NCBI GenBank assembly: GCA_026214975.1
Contig: CM047805.1
Coordinates: 3,534,001-3,598,000, forward strand
From: Gentiana macrophylla
Lineage: Eukaryota; Streptophyta; Magnoliopsida; Gentianales; Gentianaceae
Direction: 5' to 3'
DNA: 64,000 nucleotides
The notes beneath the pieces are model-generated. The model was given only the letters and a program-made list of their open reading frames with translations. It was not told where the DNA came from and searched no databases. The position numbers and the translations under genes are program-made. Below are positions 1-10,429 of this stretch, piece by piece (the stretch's first letter is position 1; each line of letters starts with the position of its first letter).

Positions 1-77
1 CGAGGTGAGACGCCGGCCGCCCATTTTGCGATCTCTCTTGTCATGCCGGAGGTGGTGGCTGCGGTGGGTTGTCTCCT

Positions 78-1784
78 ACTGTTGAGGTAGTGGAATTATT
101 TATACCCATCACGGCCGAATACCGGGTAGTTGCTAGTAAAGTTGGATAAGTACGGGTATCGATCCACAGGGAATTGGGATGTTGAATCTAATTTTATTAA
201 TCATCTCAATTGTTACTCAAGAAAACAAATAAACGAACGAACGAACAAATAACACATAGAACAAGTAAACTAAATCTAAGCTAAAACGAAATAAAACTAA
301 ACTAAACTAACGATACATGGGCTCAAACAATGTACAAACTAAGTGATCTCAATCCTAGTTCATCTCATGACTTTAATTCAAATTGTGGTTTCACCTTGAC
401 ACGAGACACAAATCCCTAATCTCTTAGTGAATCCGTATTCTCAAGCTCAAATCCTACTCTCGTAGTGAATTCAATTTATCAATCTCTCTCTCTCGAATGT
501 TGAGACCGATATTCAAACAAACGAAGGTGTAGATTCAGGTTAACTCTCGTATTTTAGAATCTAACAACCTAGATAATTAACCAATTAATTTGTCACATAA
601 TTAATGATTAAAGATCCTATCTTTCTATGGTGATCTAGTCTACTCAACTTCCGTATTTTGTAAACGTATCAATAGCGAACAATCTTCCGATGTAATTCAC
701 ATAATAGCATCAAAGATCATAGAAAGAATACAAAACAAATTAAAGATCATAAAAAACGAATAAAGGACTGAATAAATTAAAAGATTAAACTCACATAGTT
801 TTGGTACATTGGATGAACTCCACGGATCAACAACGAAATAAACGGAAGAAACTACATCTAATCTAACCCGGATCACCCGAGCACAAGGCTCGGGTGACCG
901 CCTTAAGCCTCATGAGACTTGCGGCTAACTGCTGTATGAATGCCGCAGAAATATTGTGTATGAATTGTTGGCATGCATTTGTATTTATAAGGAATATATG
1001 TCGGCTATGTAAGGATATGCGGCTGAATTAATAATTATCCAATTAGGGTTTTGCATAAAAGAAAAGGCGGCTGAGGCATGGAGAAGTCCTAAGTCGGCTG
1101 AAATAATTAGGATCCGGACGCTCGTTCATGCATGAAGACGCCAGTTTGCATAGAGTGTGAACTCAAACTTCTAAAATTCATATCTTGAGTTGTAGACCTC
1201 CAAAAATTATGATCCGAATGTCATAAAAAAGCTCTCGGAAAACTCTACAACTTTCATTAAGGACTATTCTTCAGAAAACGCCTTTTTGATTAGCCCGTCG
1301 TATTACGAGTATATTACGACATTTTCCAGTAGTTTCAGCAACAGCATCCAAACTTGTAACGCTCATATCTCGGGCCTCGTAAGTCGTAATGAAGTGATTC
1401 AAAATCCTGTAGAATCCTCTCTTCAAGCCCTACAAATCTTCTCTTGAGGTCGAGAGTCAAATCACTTTATATCATATCAAGAACTGCGTCGGAAGTTCGG
1501 CTGCTTGAGTGCTTCATTCCAAGCTTCATCTCCATCTTTATCCTCTTCCAAGTCAAAAACATGTATCTACATTGCATCCAAACACCACAAAAACGTAACA
1601 ATATCCAAAACCATATAAAACAATCAAATAATCGTATAAATTGATACGTTTTCATATTTAACTCTTTAAATCACCATTCACTCAATATTTCACTATAAAC
1701 CTCGAATTCTATGAAAATCATACGTATATGGGGGAAATTGAGGTGAAATATATCCTTAAAAACACTACAATTTGACCCTTAACA
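78..1784 (-). repeat. LTR related to the A/Athila family (possibly solo), left boundary uncertain
   Basis: The right end matches the right end of the A-family LTR: a purine-rich stretch with 'atatgggggaaat' about 60 bp inside, then 'cccttaaca' at the boundary. Near the left end is the core 'tcgatccacaggga' (159-172), which A, B and C LTRs also carry 70-100 bp from the same end. A TATA-like TTATAAATAC lies on the minus strand at 981-990. No primer binding site is visible to the left and no clean 5-bp duplication flanks it, so the left edge (78 or 90) is a guess. It is inferred to be an LTR remnant lying next to or inside LTR F. Confidence 0.6.
981..990 (-). promoter_or_regulatory. TATA-like box of the 78-1784 LTR
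   Basis: Minus-strand TTATAAATAC sits mid-LTR. GC-rich short motifs (ggacgctcg, gacgcc around 1112-1142) lie upstream in the sense direction, the same arrangement as in the A, B and C LTRs. Promoter function is inferred from sequence only. Confidence 0.4.
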
Positions 1785-2550
1785 GTCACTAGGGATGAGC
1801 CTTAACCCACCAACCAACGAATAGCTTCTAATGAATATGTTATGGGTGCAATCTCCTAAACTGGTCCCTAGGCGCTAATACCACAACCTAGTTACCCTAT
1901 ACTCGGTTCAACATTCCCCTTTATGGGATTTAATTGACCTAATATGATTAAGAACTATGAGATGCTCCGCATCCACCGAGTTCACGGGTTAGCTAGAAAA
2001 ACCTTACCAAGGAACAGGCTGCGAAAAACTCGACTAGTTCGTGCATGGCAATCCTAAAATTCTAGTTCGCACACTCCCTCGCAAAATACATTTATAAAGT
2101 TCGTGCGTGGAATCATGAATTAGGTGATCAAATTAATTCAAGCATTAAGATCAAATTTTAGGACACAACAATTCAAAAGATTAAACTTTTAAGCCCTACT
2201 CATCCCAAGATCATCGTGTAGGCATTAGTTTCGTAGTTCTATCACATAATTTAGCTATAACAAATTTAGCTACTCATAATTGAAGAAAGGAAACAAGAAT
2301 TCAAGAATAAACAAGAGAAAGACATGATAAAAAGCTAAAAATAAATTACCAATAAAGTTGTAGCAAATCTCCAATCGGTTTGTCAATCCGTAGAGAAGAA
2401 ATCGCCGAACGAAACCAACAATCGTAGCCAATCTTGAAGTAATTAGATGCAATAAAATAATTTTTCTAATGGGTTTTGGAGAAATTAAACCTAAAAACTG
2501 AAGAGAAAATTAAATTCTGAAGAAGTGGGTATAAAATTCGACCTAATTGG

Positions 2551-2560
2551 CTTTTATATG
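2551..2560 (-). promoter_or_regulatory. TATA-like box of LTR F
   Basis: Minus-strand CATATAAAAG. Immediately upstream in the sense direction (2600-2705 on the plus strand) is a cluster of 'ccatgcgcgagcatg'-type near-palindromes. Position and context match the TATA boxes of the A, B and C LTRs. Confidence 0.45.
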
Positions 2561-3074
2561 GCCAAAATCCGACCCCGAATGGTGAAAATCCGTAAAAAAA
2601 ACCACGCGTTCCATGCGCGAGCATGGAGATAGCATGCGTGCGCATGCTTTTTCTGAATGTAGATGTGATTTTTCTGCTCTTCCATGCGCGAGCATGCACT
2701 CGCTGAACCGCCACTGTACATGTACACCTTTAGTAATTTGATAATATCTTGGCGCCTAGAGTTCCGATTTGAGTGATTCAAGTTGCGTTGAAAAGCTTAT
2801 TTAATTACCTACAACTTTAATAAAGAAAACTTTCCCAGAAAATGCCTCCATGATTGCTCAAAATTCAGATTAATTCACAGAAGCACGATAACATCAACGA
2901 TTCTCGATCCGTTTCACTCTTTAGCTTCGGGTGCATGCTTCCACCTCTCGAAATCATCTTTCCATCATCAATGCCTATTTTTCCGGGATCAAAATGAACC
3001 TATATCCTGCAAGTATCAACAAAAATACCACGCATAACTCCCGCAAGATAAAATAGGAATGAAATATGCATTAA

Positions 3075-3220
3075 TTCACCAAAAGTGACGAGATTTTAGG
3101 ACTAGGGTATTTTGAGTGATTTAAGATGCATTTTCACCAAAAGTGACGAGATTTTAGGACTAATTCGTCTTTGACCTCAAAGTGAATGCAATGGTGAAAA
3201 TGCATCTTAAATCACTCAAA
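3075..3220. repeat. 30-bp direct repeat overlapping a 29-bp perfect inverted repeat
   Basis: A 30-bp sequence beginning 'ttcaccaaaagtgacg' occurs at 3075-3104 and again at 3133-3162. A 29-bp segment at 3111-3139 ('tttgagtgatttaag...') recurs in perfect reverse complement at 3192-3220, giving a 29-bp stem with a 52-nt loop. It lies in U3 of LTR F, close to the element's 5' end. Seen directly; function unknown. Confidence 0.85.
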
Positions 3221-3298
3221 CTACCCCAAAAGTGCGTAAAATAAGTCATAAACGAGGGTAGAATCATGTAAGAAATGAAGCAAAGTTGACTCTCATCA

Positions 3299-4322
3299 GT
3301 GACATAGTCTTCAGTGCATCAATCTTATCTGTGTTTGCTCTAATTCCGTCTTTGTATATTATGTATCGTAGGAATTTTCCTGATCTGACCCTGAACGTGC
3401 ATTTCTTGGGGTTAAGTTTCATTTGAGGTTTCCTTGGGACCTCAAACACTTCTCTGACATCATTCAAATATTGACCAAAAGACCTGCTCTTGATCAGGAG
3501 GTCCTCTACGTACACCTCCATACATCTTCCGATCTGCTCGGCGAATTACAGCTCTTTGATAGGTTGCTCCGGCATTCTTCAAGCCAAAGGGCATAGTGAC
3601 GTAGCAGTACGTCCCAAATTCTGTTATAAAGGCAGTCTTTTCTGCATCTTCTGGATCCATTACGATCTGATGATAACCTTTGTACGCATCTAAGAATGCA
3701 AACACTTCAAATCCCACCGTTGAGTCCACTAGAAGATCAATCTTGGGTAGAGTATAACAATCCTTTGGACATGCTTTGTTAAGATCTGTGGAATCCATGC
3801 ACATCCTCCAGCTCCCATCTGGTTATTTAACCAGCACATGGTTTGCTAACCATTCAGGAGTATAACTTCTTTGATTATGTTGGCCTGCAACAACTTTGCC
3901 ACCTCATGCTTAATTGCTGAGATGCGCTCAGAGGCAAAGTGCCTTTTCTTTTGACTAACAGGCTTCCTGTTTGGGTCTATATTCAACCTGTGAACTGCCA
4001 ATTCTGGAGATAATCCTGACATGTCTTCTGCTTTCCATGCGAACACATCTCCGAACTCTGTTAAGAGGTTTATCAGAGATTCCTTGTGTGAGGCTGGAAT
4101 CCATGCTCCCACGCTAACTGTTGAGTCCTCATGTTCGTCCCACAGATGAACAGCCTCTGTCTGATCTTTAGATGACCAGTTCTCTTCATATTCAGGAAGT
4201 AGTTCTTCAATGTTCACATGCTGAACCATCATTTTCCCACTTTCTGTCGCTGTGTAACAACTCCTGGCTATTTCCACATCGCATTTAATCTCTATCGAGC
4301 CTTCTCCTGTTGGGAACTTCAT
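3299..4322 (-). pseudogene. Tat-lineage reverse transcriptase (element G), interrupted by F
   Basis: RT copies element RNA into cDNA in the virus-like particle. The N-terminal linker is read from 4322 to 3846 (key stretch FGDVFAWKAEDMSGL). The fingers and palm follow in a second frame (STDLNKACPKDCY, FLDAYKGYHQI, MPFGLKNAGATYQRA), then a third frame carries the catalytic box as VYVEDLLIKS, where the usual YVDD has become YVED. Reading continues through KLNPKKCTF and ends near ALKTM, where LTR F begins. Frame changes around 3480 and 3840, the altered catalytic box and the truncation make it a pseudogene. It is closely related to the RT of element D. Confidence 0.9.
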
Positions 4323-4342
4323 ACTAACATGAGCTGGTGATA

Positions 4343-4720
4343 TTACAACTCGGAGATCGATAAACGCTGTCTTCCTATGATCACATTGTATGCTGAGAGT
4401 GCTTTAACCACCACATAGTCTACCTTCAGGGTCCTGCCCTTGGTTCCTTCTCCAAAAGTAGTAGGAAGTTTGATTACACCCAATGGGTGAACTGGCGGTC
4501 CGGCAGAGCCAAACAGGGGAGCTGACACATGGGTTAGATCGGAATCTTTCAACTTCATAGCTCTAAACACATTGTAGTAGAGAACATTCACGGCACTGCA
4601 TGTGTCCACACATATTCGCCATATCAGATTCTTGCTAATCACCGCTTCTATAACTAGCCCTTCATTGTTAATTACCAATGGCAGTAAGTTCCTTGGACCA
4701 TAGATCACTTCTCCGGACAT
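4343..4720 (-). pseudogene. Retropepsin-like protease region of element G
   Basis: This is the aspartic protease that would process the Gag-Pol polyprotein. Visible are YGPRNLLPLVINNEGLVIEA, then RICVDTCSAVNVLYY at the active site and YNVIIGRQRL near the C-terminal flap and alpha-helix region. The active-site triad reads D-T-C where D-T-G/S is usual, so activity is doubtful. It lies between gag (higher coordinates) and RT (lower), the normal Ty3/gypsy order read on the minus strand. The homologous protease of element D is at 59,289-59,690. Confidence 0.8.
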
Positions 4721-4801
4721 TCTTTGCCTTTTATTCGAAGGAGTGAGGGCAATAGACCTGCTACTGCTCGTGTCTTTAGTTCTGTTTATGCTGTTCGGCC
4801 C

Positions 4802-6178
4802 TCATGAGATCGTATTGATCATGATCACAAGGCGGTTATCCATCTGACCATCAAGATCTGGTGAGTGGTCTCTTCTTCTCTGAAACTCGTCTCGGTTATC
4901 TCTATCACGGTAGTTGTTTCGGCACTTGAATTCACACTGACCTCGTGGTTCGGCTTGCTGAGACCGATCTACGACCTCATCAAGCTTTCCTTCCATCACT
5001 GCTGCATCGATGTCTCTGATCAGATCTCGACACTGTTCTGAATCATGAACCACGTCCTGGTGGTACTTGCAAAATTTGTTAGGGTCTCTCTTTTCTCTAG
5101 GCCCCCTCATGGGTGGTGGGACATTGGCTATGCCTTTCCTTTCCATAATCGCGAGTACCTGCTCACGGGATATGTTCAAACGGATGAAGTCTCTATCCTG
5201 TAGAGCTCCTTTCTTGCCCAGCCGATCTGAGACTGGTGTAGTTACTCTATCCCATACTGACTTTCTCTTCTTGTCTGGTTTATCTTCAGATCTGCTCTTC
5301 TTTCCTTCACCTATTCCCATCTCTCCCTTGAGTCTATTTGCTTCTTCTCCCTGACAATGTTTATAGGCCACGTCCAGGCATTCTTCCATCGTCTGAGGGA
5401 GTTTGCTGTTAAGCTTTGCGTGCAGCCGTCCCTCTCACAGACTTGCCATAAAAGAGGCGACCAGCAGTCGATCAACTGTGCCTCCCACCTGTGCGGATTC
5501 TCCGTTGAAGCGCTTTATGAAGCGCAGTATGGACTCATCGGGTTTCTGCTTCAAAGTCAAAAGGTGAGTTAGATTCCTCTGGAATGGATGAGCTGCGATG
5601 AACGCATGGACGAACTTCCGAGTTAAGGTCCCAAAGTCGGAGATTGACCTGGGAGGAATCTTGTTGAACCACTCTCTGGCTCTTCCCGTTAACAATGCAG
5701 GGAAAGCTTTGCACTTCATCTCGCCTGAGGCGTTGTACAAGTTCATATGTGAGATGTACTGATGCATATGATCATAAGGATCCTTGGACCCATCATATGA
5801 TTCAATCTTAGGGATCTTAAACCCCGCTGGTCGGGGGTAGTTGTCGATATACTCAGTGAAGGGTGACGCACATGGTAGTTCATCTGATCGTCTTCCGAGC
5901 AGAGCGTCCAGTTCGGCCTTAGCCGTGTCATTAGGTTGACGCATATTTTCATACTCAGTGTGGGCATTTGACTCCACGATCTCTGGCTTTTTAGGAGCCT
6001 GTTGATAGAGGTTGGTTTCTGAAACCTCTGGGGATCTCTTCCCTTTAAGGTTTTTTCCAAGATCGTCTTAATAGTGGTATCATCTAGATTCTTCAAGGCT
6101 TCCACCAACGATTGGTTGGCTGGGTCTTAAAGGGCCGGATTAGGTTGATCATCGGCCATGTTTGCTTTTTTCTGGGCA
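4802..6178 (-). pseudogene. Gag, central and C-terminal part (element G, Tat lineage)
   Basis: Gag forms the particle and binds genomic RNA. Reading right to left, the capsid-like part (5977-5435) contains GFKIPKIESYDGSKDPYDH, MKCKAFPALLTGRAREWF and ESILRFIKRFN. The C-terminal part (5389-4802) contains the finger-like CKYHQDVVHDSEQC, the degenerate knuckle typical of Tat gags, and a basic Arg/Asp-rich tail. A frame break lies near 5400 and a stop near 6128. The N-terminus is on the far side of the hAT element H, at 15,161-15,261. It is a homologue of D gag (59,700-61,218). Confidence 0.85.
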
Positions 6179-6186
6179 TCCGTAGA
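6179..6186. repeat. Left target site duplication of hAT element H
   Basis: tccgtaga here and tccgtagc at 15,161-15,168 match at 7 of 8 positions. hAT elements duplicate 8 bp on insertion. Confidence 0.8.
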
Positions 6187-6345
6187 TAGACCTGGCCACG
6201 GTTAACCGGAACCGGCGGTTTGGTCAACCGCCGGTTTGGGGGACCGCCGGTTTTCCGGTTTGTTGCCGGTTTGATATATTTGGAACCGAAACCGGAACCG
6301 CCGGTTGGAACCGAATTTTTTGAAACCGGCCGGAACCGGAACCGT
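6187..6345. repeat. Left subterminal repeats of H
   Basis: Many copies of ccggcggttt / aaccgccggt / ccggaaccg occur in both orientations within about 150 bp of the terminus. The right end (14,984-15,160) mirrors this. Subterminal motif clusters of this kind are transposase binding sites in hAT elements; that role is inferred here. Confidence 0.7.
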
Positions 6346-6882
6346 CCAACGGCTATTTTCTGGCAACGACTATATAATATATATTTTTTCCAAACTCCTC
6401 CAAAGATTTTCTATAAATACCACCCATTTCATACAAAAATTCCTACACCAATCTCTACATCTCAATTTTTAAATCTTCTACTCAATTCTTACATCTTCTA
6501 TTCAATTCTTTGATTATCAAGTTTGTTTAGTTGTTAAAAACAACAATCAAATTTACTTTACGATACCGATTTTTGAAGTTGTTCTGATTTAATCGTTACT
6601 TCAATACGGTTTTAGTTATAAGTAAATTTGGTTTTGTATTTTATTCAACTAATTTTTTTACAAGTGTAAAAAAAATTCAATTTTATAATCAAATTTACTT
6701 TACTAGACCGAAATTTGAAGTTGTTCTGATTTAATCGTTATTTCAATTCGGTTTTAGTTATAAGTAAAATTGGTTAGTTAAATTAAATTTTTTTTATAAC
6801 CATTATATGTAATTTAGATTTAAATCAAATTCACTTTACTTATTTTTTTTATAACAGTTATATATAATTTTGATTTTTTTCA
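6346..6882. other. AT-rich 5' non-coding region of hAT H
   Basis: No coding signal. A roughly 55-bp segment recurs twice with small changes (around 6552-6620 and 6693-6775, both containing 'tgaagttgttctgatttaatcgtta'), so part of the leader is an imperfect duplication. Confidence 0.5.
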
Positions 6883-9113
6883 ATGTCAAGAAGAAGTGCA
6901 TCAACACAAGGCAATCGAAATGTTACTTTCCGTGATGACACGGTTGTGCCGGAATCGGATGATCTTGCTGGTGGCTATAGACCCCAATATTATACAGACC
7001 CTGTCACCGGTTATCACATTTCGATTCCTCAGTTCGACACACCTTCAGGTTACAATCAAGATGATTTTGATAGTCATTACGACGATATAATGTCTCAACC
7101 CGGAAATTTAAAAACAACCTTAACGAAGGTCAAGGTAATGATGAAGACGACGTTGATGATGATCATGATGTATTTCCGAATGCTTCCCGTCCAAGACAAG
7201 GACGTGGTGGGAGTCGGCGTGGTGCTAGTGATGCGGATCCTACTCCTACTCCCGAGTCAGTCGATTTAGATGGTGGTGAAAGTACCCGATCCAAAGCACA
7301 AGATAAAAGGTTAAAATCGAGAATTTTTACGGATTTTTTCACATAGGTTGCTCAGACTGATGAAATAGCATTAGCTAACCCCGGAAAGTATTTCTTCGGG
7401 GTGTGCAATTTCTGTGGCCAAAAATATCAATTTAAACATGCCGGTGGTTACGGAACGATGCGGAGTCACATTTTAACTAAACACCCGGAAAATTTGGAAG
7501 ACAGCGCGTCTCCAGCCCAGCTAAACATGCCGAGCTCCAGCGCAGGTAACACTAATCCACTCTTTATTTACACTCGTGATAACTGTAGAGATCTAACCAG
7601 GGATTTTATTGCGGGGATGGGTCTTCCTTTTAGCTTTCCTGAGAATCCTATTTTCGAAAGCTACGTACAAAGGGCTTTGCAGCCGGCTTTTACTCGTATC
7701 CCTCGTGCAACGGTTACTAGAGATTTCAAAAATAAATTTATTAAGCGAAAAAATATTATTATAGAAATTTTGAAGAAAAATAAATTTTGAATATGTGTTT
7801 GTGCTGATATTTAGGAGGATAGGAGGACGAGCAATTATTATTTGGGCGTGTCGGGTCACTGGATTGACAACACTTGAATTGTCCAAAAAAGGTTACTTGC
7901 TTTTCGTTTATTTAACGACAATCATACTACTTCTAACATTGCATCTTTATTAGTTGATATTTTTGAGGAATACGATTTAAAAGGTAAAGTTTTTTCTATT
8001 GCGTTTGACAATGCTTCAAACAACACTGCTTCTATTCCCGACTTATCCCGATATTGTGAACCTTTTTGTAACGGTCACTTTTTTCATGTTAGATGTTTAT
8101 GCCATATTTTTAATTTATGTGTAAAGGATGGTCTAAAAGTTTTTGACCATAATATTAATTCAATAAAAAGTGTAATTTCACATATTTTAGGTAGAAATAT
8201 TCTGGTTAGTAAGTGGTATAAATTTCTTAAAGAGAAAGGTCATCGCCATGTCAAACTGCCGCAAGATGTACCGCATAGGTGGAACACGACTCATGATGTT
8301 TGGAAAAAAACAAACAAAATTAAAAATACATTTTGTGAATTTTTATATGAACACTGTCCGAGCGAATATCGTTTGTATCCCTCTATGTGGACTTTGGCAA
8401 GAAATTGATTGATGTTTTTGAAATATTCAAAAAATTTACAGTATTGTTTTCAAAATGTTATCAACCCACATCACATTTAGTCTTGCCTGCTTGTATAGAA
8501 ATAACTGCCGAGTTTGAAACTATGGAACACGACCCAGAATTATTTCAATGTTTAGAGCCGATGAAGGAGAAATGGAATAAATACATGTTGTATATTCCTG
8601 ACACTTATCTCATTTCTTCTATGCTCGACCCTCGTATAAGACTAGTAGGTTTGTCTAACATGTTAGGTGCTTACTATGATGCTTTGTCTGTTACTCATAA
8701 TGTGCCCCAGGTAGATTTTACAGTTGAAGTACTAAGACTAGAAAATTTATTAAACGCTTTGTATGTTGAATATGGCGTATGTATGGATTGAGAAGCGAAG
8801 CGGTTCCCAATCCATCCATAAGTGCTTCTACTAACCCTATAGGTATCGTGACGGGGACTTCAAAAGTTACGGATAAAATGAATTCTAAACGACAGAAGGG
8901 AGCGACATCGTCATCCGATCAACGTACAGAGATATCCGAATTTCTAAACACAACATTTGAAAGCTGTGAAATCGATACCTATGATTTCGAGTTTGACTTA
9001 TTGACGTGGTGGAAGAGACATGTTAAAGAATATCCGATTCTAGCAATGATGGCGGTCAAGTTTTTAAGTTGCCTGTTTCGACTGACCGTCCTTTGTTGAA
9101 CGATGTTTGAGAT
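6883..9113 (+). pseudogene. hAT transposase of H, N-terminal and central part (degenerate)
   Basis: The transposase would cut and rejoin DNA as a D-D-E nuclease. An acidic N-terminus starts at an ATG at 6883. A BED zinc finger is read at about 7400-7490 (CNFCGQKYQF then HILTKH). Central hAT remnants follow, including 'FHVRCLCHIFNLCV' and a TTHDVW segment near 8,070-8,300. A C-terminal WWKRHVKEYPILAMMA belonging to the dimerisation domain ends at about 9060. Several stops and frameshifts (near 7270, 7345, 7790 and 8408) make it a pseudogene. It is split by element I; the last part is at 13,529-13,716. Confidence 0.85.
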
Positions 9114-9121
9114 GGCGGGAT
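9114..9121. repeat. Left target site duplication of hAT element I
   Basis: ggcgggat here pairs with ggcaggat at 13,521-13,528 (7 of 8 identical). Confidence 0.75.
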
Positions 9122-9139
9122 TAGAAGTTTGTAAATGAA

Positions 9140-9290
9140 CGTCAGTATTCGATTCGATTCGCTGTATTCGGCTCGAAAAAAGCTCGATTCGAGTTCGATT
9201 CGAACCTTCAAACGTCGAGCCGAACGTTATATATTTGATATTCGGCTATCGAGCCGAACCGTATCGAACACGTTCGGCTCGAACTATTTT
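9140..9290. repeat. Left subterminal repeats of I
   Basis: Repeated 'cgattcga', 'ttcggctcga' and 'gagccgaacg' motifs in both orientations. The same family of motifs fills the right end (13,315-13,520). Confidence 0.7.
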
Positions 9291-9346
9291 ATATTTAAAA
9301 AAAACTACATAGGCAGATAGGCTCCGCTCCATTCTTTGCTATATTT

Positions 9347-9350
<4 letters not shown>

Positions 9351-9426
<76 letters not shown>
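9351..9426. repeat. (AT)n microsatellite, about 38 units
   Basis: Uninterrupted AT dinucleotides, just inside the left subterminal region of hAT I. Length in the assembly may be unreliable because such tracts slip. Confidence 0.95.
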
Positions 9427-9430
<4 letters not shown>

Positions 9431-10429
9431 AAAGTTAAAAATAAAATAGGAAACAAATTAGGTTAGAAGTTAGAATAAATGAACATTCGGTCCATCTCCA
9501 GCCGTCTCTCTCTCTGTTTCCAATTCCAAATTCCAAATCGCAATTGCAAATACGCCTTATTTGTTCTTGATCATTCTTTGCCCGGCCGACTCTCTACTCT
9601 TCCTCGTTCTTGGCTTCTTTCTCCGGTCCTCCTCCTCCTCCTCCTTTCCCACGTAAGTTGTGTAGTTTAATTACATAGTTTGAATCATATACTCTCGGTC
9701 TCGATAATTCAGCCGCTTTACTCATCATATTCATACATTCATACCGACATTTTTTTCATTTTCTCTTTGTGGTGATCCCCTCGGCCTAGTGGCCTCTACC
9801 AATGTCCGATTTTAATCTAAATCCGACTTCCCCGTTATCTCAAGGTCCCGTTTTTTGTTTTCTGTTTTTTTTATAATTTTTTTGTTAACAAAAGAGAGTT
9901 TGTTGTTGTTGCCTGTTGGATAGAGTTTGTTGTTGTACAATGAGTCAATGAATAGATAGTTTTTTTTTTTTTAGGTTCGAAAAATAGGAGTATTTGAAAT
10001 TTTGAATGTTGTAAAAAAGGTTGGGGAAGGGGACGACTTGTTTTTCTGGTAATTTGTTTTTCTGGTAATTCGTTTTCTCTTTGTGAGTTGGGGTTGGGGA
10101 AGGGACGACTTGGATTTGGTTGAGTAATTTCGATTCGAGGGTTCCATTAGCTTTTCATAAGATTTGATTGAAAAAGCTAATCAAGAGAGGAAATAGGGGA
10201 TACACATATTTTTGAAACATAGTGTTTATTGTTGAATAGATAGGGTTTTTTTTTTTTTTGGAACAGAGAGTTTTTTTTTTTGGCAGATACTAGAGTACGT
10301 GTTTAGTGCATAGAGTCATATTTGATTTTTAAAAACAGAGAGTGAGAATAATGACTAATTCTTTTGTTGATTCTTCAGATACCCCTATTAATAATGATGT
10401 TGAAATAACGGGGGAAGAGGAGGATTTAG
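9427..10429 (+). other. 5' leader of hAT I, including a probable out-of-frame N-terminal coding segment
   Basis: AT-rich sequence with T-runs. An ATG at 10,351 opens an acidic reading frame (MTNSFVDSSDTPINND) that stops at a TGA a few codons after it overlaps the start of the main transposase frame, one register off. This looks like a single-base indel that separated the original N-terminus from the long ORF at 10,430. A CT-rich tract with cctcctcctcctcct at about 9624-9650 may be part of the promoter or 5' UTR. Confidence 0.45.

Larger units (their letters stand above)
1785..3298 (-). repeat. Right part of LTR of Athila-like element F (C-related)
   Basis: The stretch resembles the C LTR along its length: 'cctaatatgattaag' and 'gcaaaatacatttataa' have counterparts in C at about 23,515-23,660. 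The right end 'gttgactctcatca' matches C's 'gttgactcccatca'. At 3298/3299 it abuts a Tat reverse-transcriptase reading frame that breaks off here, so F inserted into element G. The rest of F lies left of the window or was lost. The possible right-hand TSD is gtgac (3299-3303); its partner is not in view. Confidence 0.65.

Noticed and set aside
1785..1789. gtcac as TSD of the 78-1784 LTR
   Set aside because: No matching gtcac before the presumed start; the left border could not be fixed.
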